Source of the DNA: Bacillota bacterium
GTDB lineage: Bacteria; Bacillota; Clostridia; Lachnospirales; Lachnospiraceae
Reading direction: 5' to 3'
Assembly (NCBI GenBank): GCA_023398375.1
Contig: JAEWSH010000084.1
Span: 248,001 to 312,000 of the forward strand
DNA: 64,000 nt
The translations under genes and the position numbers were made by a program. A model generated the notes under the pieces. The model saw nothing but the letters and a program-made list of their open reading frames with translations. It had not been told where the DNA came from and ran no database searches. Below are positions 1 to 8,075 of the stretch, one piece after another (the first letter of the stretch is position 1; every line of letters begins with the position of its first letter).

Positions 1-165
1 GCCAGGTACCCATGCAACATCAATATCCTCACTCTCTACACCGTGCCTGATAAGAGCATCTTCTGCACCTCCCAGTAATTTTGAAGTGATGAATTCGTTG
101 AATCTTGCCGCTACGATTCCCACTTTCATTTCCTCTGATACTAAATGTCCTTCATATATGTTCAT
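1..165 (-). CDS. ribH: 6,7-dimethyl-8-ribityllumazine synthase, 3' end outside window
   Basis: Only the first 55 codons are present; the gene runs off the left edge. The N-terminus reads MNIYEGHLVSEEMKVGIVAA, then RFNEFITSKLLGGAEDALIR, the substrate-binding start of lumazine synthase (the RFN motif precedes the ribityl-binding loop). The enzyme condenses 3,4-dihydroxy-2-butanone 4-phosphate with 5-amino-6-ribitylaminouracil, the step before riboflavin synthase. The ATG at 163-165 is preceded by GGAG five bases upstream. It is the last visible gene of the rib operon, 42 bp after ribBA. Identity is secure; the C-terminus cannot be judged. Confidence 0.95.
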   Translation of the reverse strand, partial: MNIYEGHLVSEEMKVGIVAARFNEFITSKLLGGAEDALIRHGVESEDIDVAWVPG

Positions 166-207
166 TTCTGCTCCATTCTGCCCTTTAGGCATTCAAAATA
201 ATACAGA

Positions 208-1407
208 TTAATACTGTACCATATGTTTCATTTTTTTCTGCTTCGTTTTTAGATAGAACAGGTCATAAGTCGTTGCTTCCATCTGTATTGGTACTCTTTC
301 CTTTATTGTCATGCCATATTCTTCCATCCCGTATATCTTATCCGGATTATTAGTAAGTAATCGTAGTTCTTTTGCGCCGAGATCACGCAGAATCTGAGCT
401 CCAATATAATATTCTCGCAGGTCTTCCTTAAAACCAAGCGCCAGATTTGCCTCTACTGTATCCAGCCCTTTCTCTTGTAACTCATACGCGCGCAGTTTAT
501 TTATTAATCCGATACCGCGGCCCTCCTGTCTCATATAAAGAAGTATGCCGCGGCCCTCTTTCTCAATCTGAGTCATCGATGCAGCAAATTGTTCTCCGCA
601 ATCACATCTAAGAGAACCAAAGGCATCTCCGGTAAGGCATTCGGAATGCACACGACACAACAGATTTCTGCCATCTCCTATATCACCTTTTACTAGTGCT
701 ACATGATGTTCCCCATTCAGCTTATTCACATAGCCATATGCACGGAACTCCCCATATTTGGTCGGCATTTTTGTATTCGCTGCACACTCCACTAAATTGT
801 CATGTACCTTACGGTATTCCTGCAAATCATGAATGGTAATGAATTTTAAATTCCATTTCTTTGCTAATTCCATCAGTTCTGTTGCACGCATCATGGTTCC
901 ATCTTCACGCATCACTTCACAGCATAGACCGCATTCCTTAAGACCGGCAAGGCGCATCAAATCAACAGTTGCTTCTGTATGGCCTGCACGTTCCAGGACA
1001 CCGTTTTTCTTTGCTAATAACGGAAACATATGACCCGGTCTCCTAAAATCCTCCGGTACCGCATTTTCAGCTACACAGTGCATCGCTGTCATACTTCTTT
1101 CTTCTGCTGAGATTCCGGTTGTTGTTTTTGCGTAATCAATGGATATTGTAAACGCAGTTTCATGGTTATCTGTATTTTTTGCCACCATCTGTGGAAGACC
1201 TAATTTATGAATATAAGTTTCCCCCATTGGCATGCAGATAAGTCCCTTTGCATAAGTCGCCATAAAATTTACATTTTCCGTTGTGGCAAATTCTGCCGCA
1301 CAGATGAAGTCTCCCTCATTTTCTCGGTCTGTATCATCTGTGACCATAATGATCTCACCATTCCGAAGTGCTTCCAGCCCTTCTTCGATTGTGTTATATT
1401 CATTCAT
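208..1407 (-). CDS. ribBA: Bifunctional DHBP synthase / GTP cyclohydrolase II
   Basis: A fusion of the two enzymes that start both branches of riboflavin synthesis. Residues 1-200 form the RibB domain, which makes 3,4-dihydroxy-2-butanone 4-phosphate from ribulose 5-phosphate. It carries the acidic loop TDDTDRENEGD (about 23-33) and the motif RPGHMFPL. Residues about 205-399 form the RibA domain, which opens GTP; the zinc site is visible as CLTGDAFGSLRCDCG and the arginine loop as RQEGRGIGL. The length of 399 aa is normal for the fusion. The gene lies between ribE and ribH. Its leader is unusually long for an internal gene (153 bp after ribE) and holds several hairpins. The Shine-Dalgarno before the ATG is weak (GGGTG). 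Confidence 0.97.
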   Translation of the reverse strand: MNEYNTIEEGLEALRNGEIIMVTDDTDRENEGDFICAAEFATTENVNFMATYAKGLICMPMGETYIHKLGLPQMVAKNTDNHETAFTISIDYAKTTTGISAEERSMTAMHCVAENAVPEDFRRPGHMFPLLAKKNGVLERAGHTEATVDLMRLAGLKECGLCCEVMREDGTMMRATELMELAKKWNLKFITIHDLQEYRKVHDNLVECAANTKMPTKYGEFRAYGYVNKLNGEHHVALVKGDIGDGRNLLCRVHSECLTGDAFGSLRCDCGEQFAASMTQIEKEGRGILLYMRQEGRGIGLINKLRAYELQEKGLDTVEANLALGFKEDLREYYIGAQILRDLGAKELRLLTNNPDKIYGMEEYGMTIKERVPIQMEATTYDLFYLKTKQKKMKHMVQY

Positions 1408-1412
1408 TCTTT

Positions 1413-1520
1413 ACACCCATTGCATAACACATCTGGAAACAGATGTGTTACTGCCACAAATAAAAATGGTTGAAAGAATCAAAATGTGGCTCCCTTTCTC
1501 TAATCTATTTTCTTTCAACC
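1413..1520 (-). other. Hairpin-rich spacer between ribE and ribBA
   Basis: The spacer holds two inverted repeats besides the stem-loop element next to ribE. Close to the ribBA start is a perfect 11-bp stem with a 4-base loop (arms TAACACATCTG at 1425-1435 and its complement at 1440-1450). Further upstream, GGTTGAAAGAA at 1467-1477 pairs with its complement ending near 1520. The proximal hairpin ends about 17 bases before the ribBA ATG, whose Shine-Dalgarno is poor. Translational or mRNA-processing control of ribBA within the operon is therefore possible, but that is inference. Confidence 0.5.
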
Positions 1521-1523
1521 TTA

Positions 1524-1556
1524 GCTCCCATCTGCGACTTTTGGTCGCGTACAAAT
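1524..1556 (-). repeat. Stem-loop/GGGAGC repeat, rib copy
   Basis: Read on the minus strand this copy is TTTGTAC, then a 5-bp stem GCGAC with loop CAAAA, then AGATGGGAGCTAAG. It starts just after the ribE stop codon. The same sequence with small changes occurs upstream of ackA (36630-36766) and in a diverged form before the alcohol dehydrogenase (57957-57985). Here the GGGAGC is not directly in front of a start codon, unlike those copies. Confidence 0.7.
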
Positions 1557-1560
1557 TATT

Positions 1561-2208
1561 TTAAAATCCATACAGTGTTAGCAATTCTTTTGTAATACCT
1601 CTTTTGGGTGGTGCTTCACTTGCCATCCCCATAAATTTTTCAATATATTTCGCCATAACATCATTTTCGATATTTACTATGTCTCCAGCCTTCTTCCGTG
1701 ACAAAATTGTTTTTTCTGCCGTGTGTGGGATAACGGATACTGCAAAAGAATTATTGGTAACAACAGCAACCGTAAGACTGATACCGTCTATGGCAATCGA
1801 ACCCTTTTCCACAATATAGCGAAGCTGTGATTCTTCTGCTTTTAAGGTATACCAGATGGCATTGTCATCACGTTGTATCTGTGTAATCACGGCTGTGCCG
1901 TCAATATGCCCGGCCACTACATGTCCTCCGAATCTTCCATTCATCGCCATAGCTCTTTCCAGATTTACTGCACTGCCTGATCTTAATGCCTGAAAGGCAG
2001 TCCTGCGCAGCGTCTCGTGCATAACATCTGCTTCAAAATAATTTTTTGTGAAATCAGTGATTGTAAGACATACACCATTTATTGCTATGCTGTCTCCAAT
2101 ATGAATATCTGATAAGATCTTCTCTGCCTCTATCTTGAGAATCGCTGAATGGATACCGTGTTGAATTGCTTTTACATACCCTATCTCTTCTATGATTCCC
2201 GTAAACAT
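1561..2208 (-). CDS. ribE: Riboflavin synthase, alpha subunit
   Basis: Converts two molecules of 6,7-dimethyl-8-ribityllumazine to riboflavin plus the ribitylaminouracil precursor. The 215-aa protein shows the two tandem lumazine-binding barrels: MFTGIIEEIG at the N-terminus with SIAINGVCLTI (about 43-53), and a second barrel beginning at MNGRFGGHVVAGHIDG with SIAIDGISLTV. The start overlaps the 3' end of ribD by 19 bp, so translational coupling is likely. The C-terminal tail (after about residue 195) is variable in the family and shows nothing special. Confidence 0.97.
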   Translation of the reverse strand: MFTGIIEEIGYVKAIQHGIHSAILKIEAEKILSDIHIGDSIAINGVCLTITDFTKNYFEADVMHETLRRTAFQALRSGSAVNLERAMAMNGRFGGHVVAGHIDGTAVITQIQRDDNAIWYTLKAEESQLRYIVEKGSIAIDGISLTVAVVTNNSFAVSVIPHTAEKTILSRKKAGDIVNIENDVMAKYIEKFMGMASEAPPKRGITKELLTLYGF

Positions 2209-3329
2209 TTTTCCACCTCACTCTCTATTCGGATATCATCTCCAATGACCTGTATTTTCTGATTGACCAGATGATAGCAATCGGACGGATGTGCAATTCC
2301 CACACCTTCAATTGGTGTCTTGGCATCCACACCTCCAAATAATTTGGGAGCGATATACGTCTGTACTTTATTCACAATTCCATTTTCCAGGCACGACCAG
2401 TTCAAATTTGCACCTCCTTCCAACAAAATGCTGTCTATTTGTCTTTCACCAAGTAGTTCCATGAGTCTGCTGATATCCACATGTCCCTTTTTCTTCGGGA
2501 GTACTATTATATCGCAGCCTCTTTCTAAGTATTTTTCGTGCTCTGTCTTATCCGTGTTGCAAGTCGCTATGATTGTCACTACTTCATTTGCAGTCTCTAC
2601 AAGTTTCGCGTTAAGCGGCATTCTAAGTACCGTATCACAGATAATTCGAACGGGCGATTTTCCATTTGGAAGCCGACAGGTAAATAATGGATCGTCCGCA
2701 AGTACAGTTCCAATTCCTGCCATAATAGCCGTATATCTGTGCCGGTCCTTCTGTACGTGCTCCCTTGCAGCCTCTCCGGTGATCCATTTGGATTCGCCTG
2801 TGCGGGTAGCAATCTTACCATCCATTGTCATTGCGTATTTCATAACTACAAATGGTGTTCGAGTCGTAATATAGTGAAAAAATACTTCGTTCAATAGATC
2901 ACATTCTGCTTGCAGTACACCTTCTACTACTTCGATTCCATGTTCCTTAAGTATCTGTACTCCTTTTCCCGCTACTAACGGATTCGGATCAGCGGAACCG
3001 ATCACCACTTTACGGATTGCATGTTCTATAATTGCTTCTGTACAGGGAGGCGTCCTTCCATAGTGACAACACGGCTCCAACGTAACATATAGAGTTGCTC
3101 CATTTGCGGATTCTGCACACTCAGCCAGCGCATTTCTTTCTGCATGAAAATCTCCGTACTTTCTATGATATCCCTGACCTATGATTTTGTTATCCTTTAC
3201 AATCACTGCTCCTACCATCGGATTCGGTGCCACATACCCACACCCCAGTTTGGCTAATTCCAAGGCTTGCCGCATATAATATGTGTCATCTGTTATTACT
3301 TTTTGTTCTGTGCATTTTTCTTTTTCCAT
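2190..3329 (-). CDS. ribD: Bifunctional pyrimidine deaminase / reductase
   Basis: Performs deamination and then side-chain reduction of the GTP cyclohydrolase II product. The N-terminal deaminase domain has the zinc motifs HAERNAL and EPCCHYGRTPPC. The reductase domain (about 150 onward) has MKYAMTMDGKIAT and the NADPH-site motif LLEGGANLN. I place the start at 3327-3329 (MEKEKCTEQK) because AGGAG stands 7 bases upstream. The in-frame ATG at 3357-3359 lacks a clear ribosome-binding site. It is the first gene of the operon behind the FMN riboswitch. Confidence 0.95.
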   Translation of the reverse strand: MEKEKCTEQKVITDDTYYMRQALELAKLGCGYVAPNPMVGAVIVKDNKIIGQGYHRKYGDFHAERNALAECAESANGATLYVTLEPCCHYGRTPPCTEAIIEHAIRKVVIGSADPNPLVAGKGVQILKEHGIEVVEGVLQAECDLLNEVFFHYITTRTPFVVMKYAMTMDGKIATRTGESKWITGEAAREHVQKDRHRYTAIMAGIGTVLADDPLFTCRLPNGKSPVRIICDTVLRMPLNAKLVETANEVVTIIATCNTDKTEHEKYLERGCDIIVLPKKKGHVDISRLMELLGERQIDSILLEGGANLNWSCLENGIVNKVQTYIAPKLFGGVDAKTPIEGVGIAHPSDCYHLVNQKIQVIGDDIRIESEVEKCLRES

Positions 3330-3399
3330 ATCTATGCTCCTCATCCGTAATTTGCTCATCCTATACCCAATAGAAACTTCGAACAGAATTCCTTACGTT

Positions 3400-3434
3400 A
3401 AAAAACCTCGAATGTATTATCATTCGAGGTTTTG
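3400..3434 (-). terminator. Second terminator hairpin in the rib leader
   Basis: A 12-bp inverted repeat (arms AAACCTCGAATG and complement) with a 6-base loop, followed on the minus strand by TTTTTT. It lies about 70 bp upstream of the ribD start and about 65 bp downstream of the first leader terminator. Confidence 0.75.
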
Positions 3435-3484
3435 AATAGTATCTGCATATTCATGGAATCCATGCAGGATAACGCTAATTATTT

Positions 3485-3527
3485 TATAAATAAAAACTCC
3501 GAAACGATTCTTACATCATTTCGGAGC
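3485..3527 (-). terminator. Riboswitch-controlled terminator of the rib operon
   Basis: On the minus strand, CTCCGAAATGAT and ATCGTTTCGGAG form a 12-bp stem (one G-U pair) with a loop of about 6 bases, followed by TTTTTATTT. It sits about 35 bases after the end of the FMN aptamer, the usual position for the transcription-attenuation platform of a Firmicute RFN leader. Confidence 0.85.
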
Positions 3528-3559
3528 ATCATTAAAAAATACGCATTATTTTGCAGATT

Positions 3560-3675
3560 TTCACTCTTCTTTTATCCAGACTATACTGTCGGCTTCGGAA
3601 TCTCACCGAATCATGCCTTGCGGCTCGTGGGCTATACCACCGATAGGGAATTGCACCCTGCCCCGAAGATAGTTC
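3560..3675 (-). promoter_or_regulatory. FMN riboswitch (RFN element)
   Basis: The minus strand carries the conserved blocks of the RFN aptamer in order: ATCTTCGGGGCAGGGTG, AATTCCCTATCGGTGGTATA, GCCCACGAGCC, GGTGAGATTCCGAAGCCGAC and AGTATAGTCTGGAT followed by an A-rich GAAGAG. These are the six-stem junction sequences that bind FMN. Placement directly before ribD with a terminator downstream means high FMN should stop transcription of ribD-ribE-ribBA-ribH. Confidence 0.97.
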
Positions 3676-3729
3676 GTATTTAATTGTTTATTAGTATAAC
3701 ACATGTTAATTATTTGTCAATCTTTATTT

Positions 3730-4485
3730 TTATAAAGTCATATTACTGATTATTAAAGATACGCCAGATATTATCAGCATCACCATAATTATTTTCTTCA
3801 TGATTTTTTCATCTATAATCTTAGATAATCCCATCCCAAGCAATAGACCCAGTAACATGAATGAAATCAGGTATAACGCATTCTTCACTGTGGACAATGT
3901 AATGATCCCCGTAAGTTCGTATACTATAATACGAAATGTATTCTCAATCACAAAGACAATACACAGATTCCCTCTGAAAGAACTGCTATCCTGTGTTGTT
4001 CGCCCAACATATGCTGCAAGTAATGCTCCAATGCCAAATAACCCGCTTAATAAGCCTGAAATCATTCCTATTACCGCTAATACGACAGGTGACGATTTCT
4101 TTTTTTCTTTCTGCCGTTCCCGCAGAAGCATCTCAAGTCCGATCAGCACAACAGCAAGTCCAAATATAACCTTTAACAACTGAGCATTCCCTATCTTAAG
4201 GAAAAATATACCCGGAAGACAGCCCACTATCACAAGTACGGATAATGGCAGCCATATTTTGCTGGACAGATTCTTACGTTCCTTCCATGCAATAATCACA
4301 TTTGAAGGATACCCAGCCAGTACTTCCACCGGAGAGATATTAATGTTATTCTGCTGGAAACTTAAAATACTGGTAAATACCAATGTATTAGCAAATCCAC
4401 ATAGTCCTTTTACCATATATGCAATTACAATTGCTGCTATCATATAGGTATCTGTCATTTTAGCTCTCATATGTTCTGCTGCCAT
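3730..4485 (-). CDS. TauE/SafE-family membrane permease
   Basis: A 251-aa polytopic membrane protein with about seven to eight hydrophobic segments. It has the family features MVKGLCGFANTLV in the first helix and a second repeat beginning GMISGLLSGLFGIGALLAAY. TauE/SafE proteins export or import small anions such as sulfite or sulfoacetate; the substrate here cannot be read from sequence. The first ATG has no close Shine-Dalgarno (AGGAG is about 21 bases away) and an in-frame stop lies just upstream, so ATG codon 6 or 10 is also possible. It follows nfo by 29 bp on the same strand and may be co-transcribed. Confidence 0.8.
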   Translation of the reverse strand: MAAEHMRAKMTDTYMIAAIVIAYMVKGLCGFANTLVFTSILSFQQNNINISPVEVLAGYPSNVIIAWKERKNLSSKIWLPLSVLVIVGCLPGIFFLKIGNAQLLKVIFGLAVVLIGLEMLLRERQKEKKKSSPVVLAVIGMISGLLSGLFGIGALLAAYVGRTTQDSSSFRGNLCIVFVIENTFRIIVYELTGIITLSTVKNALYLISFMLLGLLLGMGLSKIIDEKIMKKIIMVMLIISGVSLIISNMTL

Positions 4486-4514
4486 CTGATCTTATTGCAG
4501 TCACAATTCTCCTA

Positions 4515-5348
4515 TTACTCTTGATATATTTCCTTAAGCATACCGATTTCTTTTTCATATCCATCAATATCATTTGGTGTTTCCAGATAGAACGGCAGCT
4601 CTCTTAATGCAGGATGATTTATGATTGCTCCTATTGCCGTAAGTGTAATCTCCCCGTGTCCAATTTTCTCATGACGGTCTTTATGACTTCCTAATGTATT
4701 CATGGAACCGTTCAAATGAATAGCTTTCAATCTGCTCAGACCAATTACTTGATCAAATTCATCTATTACACCATCTAAATTATTGACAATATCATATCCG
4801 CCATCAAATACATGACAGGTATCCAGACACACGCCAAGCTTGTCATTTACTTCTACTCTATCTATAATTGCTCTGATCTCTTCAAATGTTCTCCCGATTT
4901 CGGTCCCTTTTCCTGCCATTGTCTCTAACAGGATCCATGTTTCCTGTTCTGGATGAATCACTTCATTTAATATACCTGCAATGTATTGAATACCGGCTTC
5001 TTCCCCTTGCTTGACATGACTCCCCGGATGGAAATTATACATGCTTCCAGGAATATGCCCTAATCTCGATAAATCATCTGTCATGACATCTTTTGCAAAG
5101 TTACGCAGATTTTCTTCCTTCGCACAAGCATTCAATGTGTATGGTGCATGTGCCAGGATTCCCCTTATATCATGTTCCTTCGCATAAGAAAGATATGCCG
5201 TTATATCCTCCACATCCAATGGTCTTACTGCTCCGCCCCTGGGATTACGGGTAAAAAACTGGAATGTATTTGCTCCAATTCTAACAGCCTCTTTTCCCAT
5301 TGCAAGAAATCCTTTTGATGATGATAAATGACACCCTATTGTTAACAT
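4515..5348 (-). CDS. nfo: Deoxyribonuclease IV (AP endonuclease)
   Basis: Cleaves DNA 5' to abasic sites in base-excision repair. The 277-aa length and the TIM-barrel metal motifs fit: IGCHLSSSKG at the start, NFHPGSH, LLETMAGKGTEIG, CLDTCHVFDGGYD, HLNGSMNTLGSHKDRHEKIG and FYLETP near the end. These carry the His, Glu and Asp ligands of the tri-zinc centre. Start ATG at the annotated position with no competing upstream start. The region upstream (5349-5500) is AT-rich and shows no gene. Confidence 0.96.
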   Translation of the reverse strand: MLTIGCHLSSSKGFLAMGKEAVRIGANTFQFFTRNPRGGAVRPLDVEDITAYLSYAKEHDIRGILAHAPYTLNACAKEENLRNFAKDVMTDDLSRLGHIPGSMYNFHPGSHVKQGEEAGIQYIAGILNEVIHPEQETWILLETMAGKGTEIGRTFEEIRAIIDRVEVNDKLGVCLDTCHVFDGGYDIVNNLDGVIDEFDQVIGLSRLKAIHLNGSMNTLGSHKDRHEKIGHGEITLTAIGAIINHPALRELPFYLETPNDIDGYEKEIGMLKEIYQE

Positions 5349-5500
5349 ATGATCCCTGCCCTGCCTTTATGAATTTATATTTTTTATAATAGCATAATTT
5401 CACAATAATTTACTACTACTACTTTTTGTATTTCATTATTCTTATTTTTGTAATATTTATTCTATTTTTCAATTATATATTTAAAGTTATCAACGATTAG

Positions 5501-5537
5501 AAAAAAGATGCCAAAATGATATCTTTTGGCATCTTTT
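5501..5537 (-). terminator. Terminator after the 5558-7744 cassette
   Basis: A perfect 14-bp stem (AAAAGATGCCAAAA and complement) with a 7-base loop, followed by TTTTTTC on the minus strand. It lies 21 bp after the stop of the 265-aa gene. Confidence 0.85.
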
Positions 5538-5557
5538 ACTGTTCCTGTTGTTTTGTT

Positions 5558-6355
5558 CTAAAATATACTAGTGTTTTCATATTCACCAATTGCATTTACT
5601 ATAGTTGGTAAAGACACTGCTGTTGTACTCCTTTTTACAGGAAAGGGAACTTTTATACCGTATTCTGTCTGATTCTGTTTTAAAAACCAACTGTATCGTT
5701 CTCGTTGATAAACAGTCTGCGCCTGCATCATTTTTTCTTGTTCTGCGATTTTTAATTCTTTTACCCTTTTGGCCAATTTAGCTTCCTCTTTTATGCGTTT
5801 CTTTATTCTTTTGTGCCGTTTCTGCCAAAATGACTCTTCTTTATCTGCGGCTTTAGAAGCAGAATCTGAACTTGTATCACCATAACCTTCTCCATAGCAC
5901 CCATCTATTGTTCCGCCAATGACCTGATATCCGTAGATTTTAACAGGAAATGGAGATACCACAGTAAACTCACTGCTAATCAACTTCATTATCTGCTCTT
6001 CATATTCCGGATCTTCTTTCATATGATTAAATGCTTCCTCTTTGATTATAATAGAACTGTTACCATATGCACGCCAAAACCCACTGACTGGTAAATTTGC
6101 AATTTTATTGCAAATATATAGTTTATACTCATTCAATGTCATATCTTCCCTGGATTTGTTCACGATCGTACGAAATCGCTCCTTGTCCATCGCATTTGGA
6201 GGGTCATGCATGATTACATCACCTTCTATGACCGGCAAAGATGCTTCTTCCTTTTTACCGAAAACGGTCTCAAATGTTCTTGACGTTTTTGCCCCAGCAT
6301 TGCAATAGCTGCTGCCGTTCAGATTTATATAATTAGTATCAATTACATTACTCAT
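5558..6355 (-). CDS. Uncharacterised 265-aa protein
   Basis: Not recognised with certainty. There is no signal peptide and no membrane segment. Residues about 60-135 look like a folded domain (MTLNEYKLYICNKIANLPV, later MKEDPEYEEQIMKLISSEF); I have a vague memory of similar 'DPEYE' domains in uncharacterised Firmicute proteins. Residues about 165-215 are strongly charged and probably helical or coiled-coil (KRIKKRIKEEAKLAKRVKEL). The C-terminus is low-complexity and hydrophilic. It begins 3 bp after the stop of the 461-aa gene, so the two form a cassette and probably act together. No function is proposed. Confidence 0.7.
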   Translation of the reverse strand: MSNVIDTNYINLNGSSYCNAGAKTSRTFETVFGKKEEASLPVIEGDVIMHDPPNAMDKERFRTIVNKSREDMTLNEYKLYICNKIANLPVSGFWRAYGNSSIIIKEEAFNHMKEDPEYEEQIMKLISSEFTVVSPFPVKIYGYQVIGGTIDGCYGEGYGDTSSDSASKAADKEESFWQKRHKRIKKRIKEEAKLAKRVKELKIAEQEKMMQAQTVYQRERYSWFLKQNQTEYGIKVPFPVKRSTTAVSLPTIVNAIGEYENTSIF

Positions 6356-6358
6356 ACT

Positions 6359-7744
6359 TCACCCCCATTTACGATAAATACTACCATTCATTATCTGAAT
6401 CATGTTTCCTTTCATCTCAAAAGTGGCTGTACATAAAGACAAGAAATCGTTTGAACCCATATTTAAAAACTTTTTAATTCTTTGTATATCATATTTCAGA
6501 TTATTATTGGGATAGTTTATTATGCCACTAATATTATTAGGCAGACCTTCAATATAACCATTCGTTTTTATATTCAAATCACCTAATTGTATTTTTCCTC
6601 CAGATGTTTTATATAAAAAACTTTCTACACACACAAGACCTTTCAAAATTTCTTTTTCATCATTTGTCATTTGCCGTGTTTCCTGACTGGCGCTAATGTA
6701 ATTTTTCCATAATTTATCCGTGAAATTTTTTTCCAATATTTCCGTAATTTTTTTTATCTCTTCTTCTCCAGATATTCCAGAAACTGACACCTTTCCATCT
6801 AGTCTAATACTGATTAAAATATCTTTATCAGAAATATCAATATTTTCTTTTTTAACCATCTCAATAATTTGTTCAGATACATTTGTACTCAATTTTTTAC
6901 AAGCCGTAGCTTTGTCATACTCTGATGCAGTCGCAAAAATTTGAATCATTTTCTTTTCGGAATCCGTTAATTCTTTTCCCGTTGATAATTTTGCTAACAG
7001 ACTTTCTATATTCTTTTCTGTTAGTTGTTCACTGTTACCAGCCACTTCCTGTGCCTGTTTTTCGTGTAATTCACCTAACTTTTCTACGTATATTTTTTGG
7101 TACTTTTCATCAATTTCTTTTAAAGCCTCTTTCTCTGCTGTACAATCCTCTCCATCATGAAGTTTTCTTCTGAATTCACCGAGATATTTTTGTTTCTCTT
7201 GATTTTGTAAATATGCTCCATTATCTTCTTTCGCCGGCAGAGTAGCAAATGAAATTTGATAATTCTCCCCTTTCCCATTATCGTTAGCCATAATTTTTAC
7301 AAAAAATTCTGTTGATTTATTCCAATTAGGTATTACGATGCTCTTCCCGCCTTTTCCATTATCAATCCCTATTCCTACTTGATTTCCATTTTCATCATAT
7401 AAAATTATTTCATAGTTACAATCTTCTGGTACATTATCCAAGGTAATAACAATATCTTTATTATACTGCTCAACCATGTTTAAATTTCTGTATGAGGCAA
7501 TACTAAATTTAAAGTAATCCACATCATTTATATCTGATAAATATCCTTTTAAATATCCTCCCTCTGTTGAAATCAAGGAGGACAAATCCAATTTTCTTCC
7601 AATAGCGTCTGTCCCTACATATTGATTACTTTTCCAATAGTAATCATTTGTTACCTTCTGATTCTCTTCAATAACCCTATTCTCATTCATTTGATTTTTA
7701 AACTCATAACCAACTAATTGAGCTGGTATCATTTCCACTTTCAT
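6359..7744 (-). CDS. Uncharacterised protein with a PPC-like domain
   Basis: A 461-aa protein with no signal peptide or membrane helix. Residues about 62-168 resemble a bacterial pre-peptidase C-terminal (PPC) beta-sandwich: GYLKGYLSDINDVDYFKFSI, then NYEIILYDENGNQVGIG and FFVKIMANDNGKGENYQISF. PPC domains usually belong to secreted proteins, which makes the missing signal odd. The rest is charged and helical (about 180-330, with two LTxxEK segments) and ends in a 130-aa domain I do not recognise. A strong AAGGAGG stands 7 bases before the ATG. It is the first gene of a two-gene unit with the 265-aa protein. Confidence 0.7.
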   Translation of the reverse strand: MKVEMIPAQLVGYEFKNQMNENRVIEENQKVTNDYYWKSNQYVGTDAIGRKLDLSSLISTEGGYLKGYLSDINDVDYFKFSIASYRNLNMVEQYNKDIVITLDNVPEDCNYEIILYDENGNQVGIGIDNGKGGKSIVIPNWNKSTEFFVKIMANDNGKGENYQISFATLPAKEDNGAYLQNQEKQKYLGEFRRKLHDGEDCTAEKEALKEIDEKYQKIYVEKLGELHEKQAQEVAGNSEQLTEKNIESLLAKLSTGKELTDSEKKMIQIFATASEYDKATACKKLSTNVSEQIIEMVKKENIDISDKDILISIRLDGKVSVSGISGEEEIKKITEILEKNFTDKLWKNYISASQETRQMTNDEKEILKGLVCVESFLYKTSGGKIQLGDLNIKTNGYIEGLPNNISGIINYPNNNLKYDIQRIKKFLNMGSNDFLSLCTATFEMKGNMIQIMNGSIYRKWG

Positions 7745-7973
7745 TGCAATCCTCCTTAAAAGTTAATCACTTCTCTAAACCCTTATTCTATAAGGATTCT
7801 CGTAGTGATTTGCCAGTTTATGATTATTGTATAAGAAAGGGCATCACGCCTTTTATCAATTTCACTCTATGTTATATATCGTACTCAGCTATATCAAAAA
7901 TAAGACTTCTGTAATCAATGGCTATTTTCTTGTAACAAAATAATGACTCCAGATAATATGATTATAATATGGA
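7745..7973 (-). other. Leader region of the 461-aa gene
   Basis: No gene is visible. The part nearest the ATG can fold on the minus strand into a compound hairpin: an outer pair AATCACT at 7765-7771 with AGTGATT at 7804-7810, and an inner perfect stem CCTTAT/ATAAGG at 7781-7795. A second short G/C-containing inverted repeat (AAAGG...CCTTT type) lies near 7838-7856. These may be leader structures; I recognise no known riboswitch consensus. Confidence 0.4.
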
Positions 7974-8006
7974 AAAAGGAAGAACAACCTTAATGTTCTT
8001 CCTTCT
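7971..8006 (-). terminator. Terminator after the GH42 gene
   Basis: A perfect 11-bp inverted repeat (AAGGAAGAACA at 7976-7986 and complement at 7994-8004) with a 7-base loop. On the minus strand it runs into TTTTTCC. It ends the long transporter/glycosidase operon. Confidence 0.8.
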
Positions 8007-8075
8007 ACAGATAATCTTTTAAAAAATTTATCTATACTTTTTCATTTAACTTGCATTTCATTTTTTAATTCTAAT

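Noticed and set aside
2320..2874. 184-aa plus-strand reading frame opposite ribD
   Set aside because: Fully antisense to the conserved RibD reductase domain with no ribosome-binding site or recognisable domain.
7838..7856. Possible riboswitch before the 461-aa gene
   Set aside because: Only short inverted repeats are seen; no conserved core of any riboswitch class I know could be matched.
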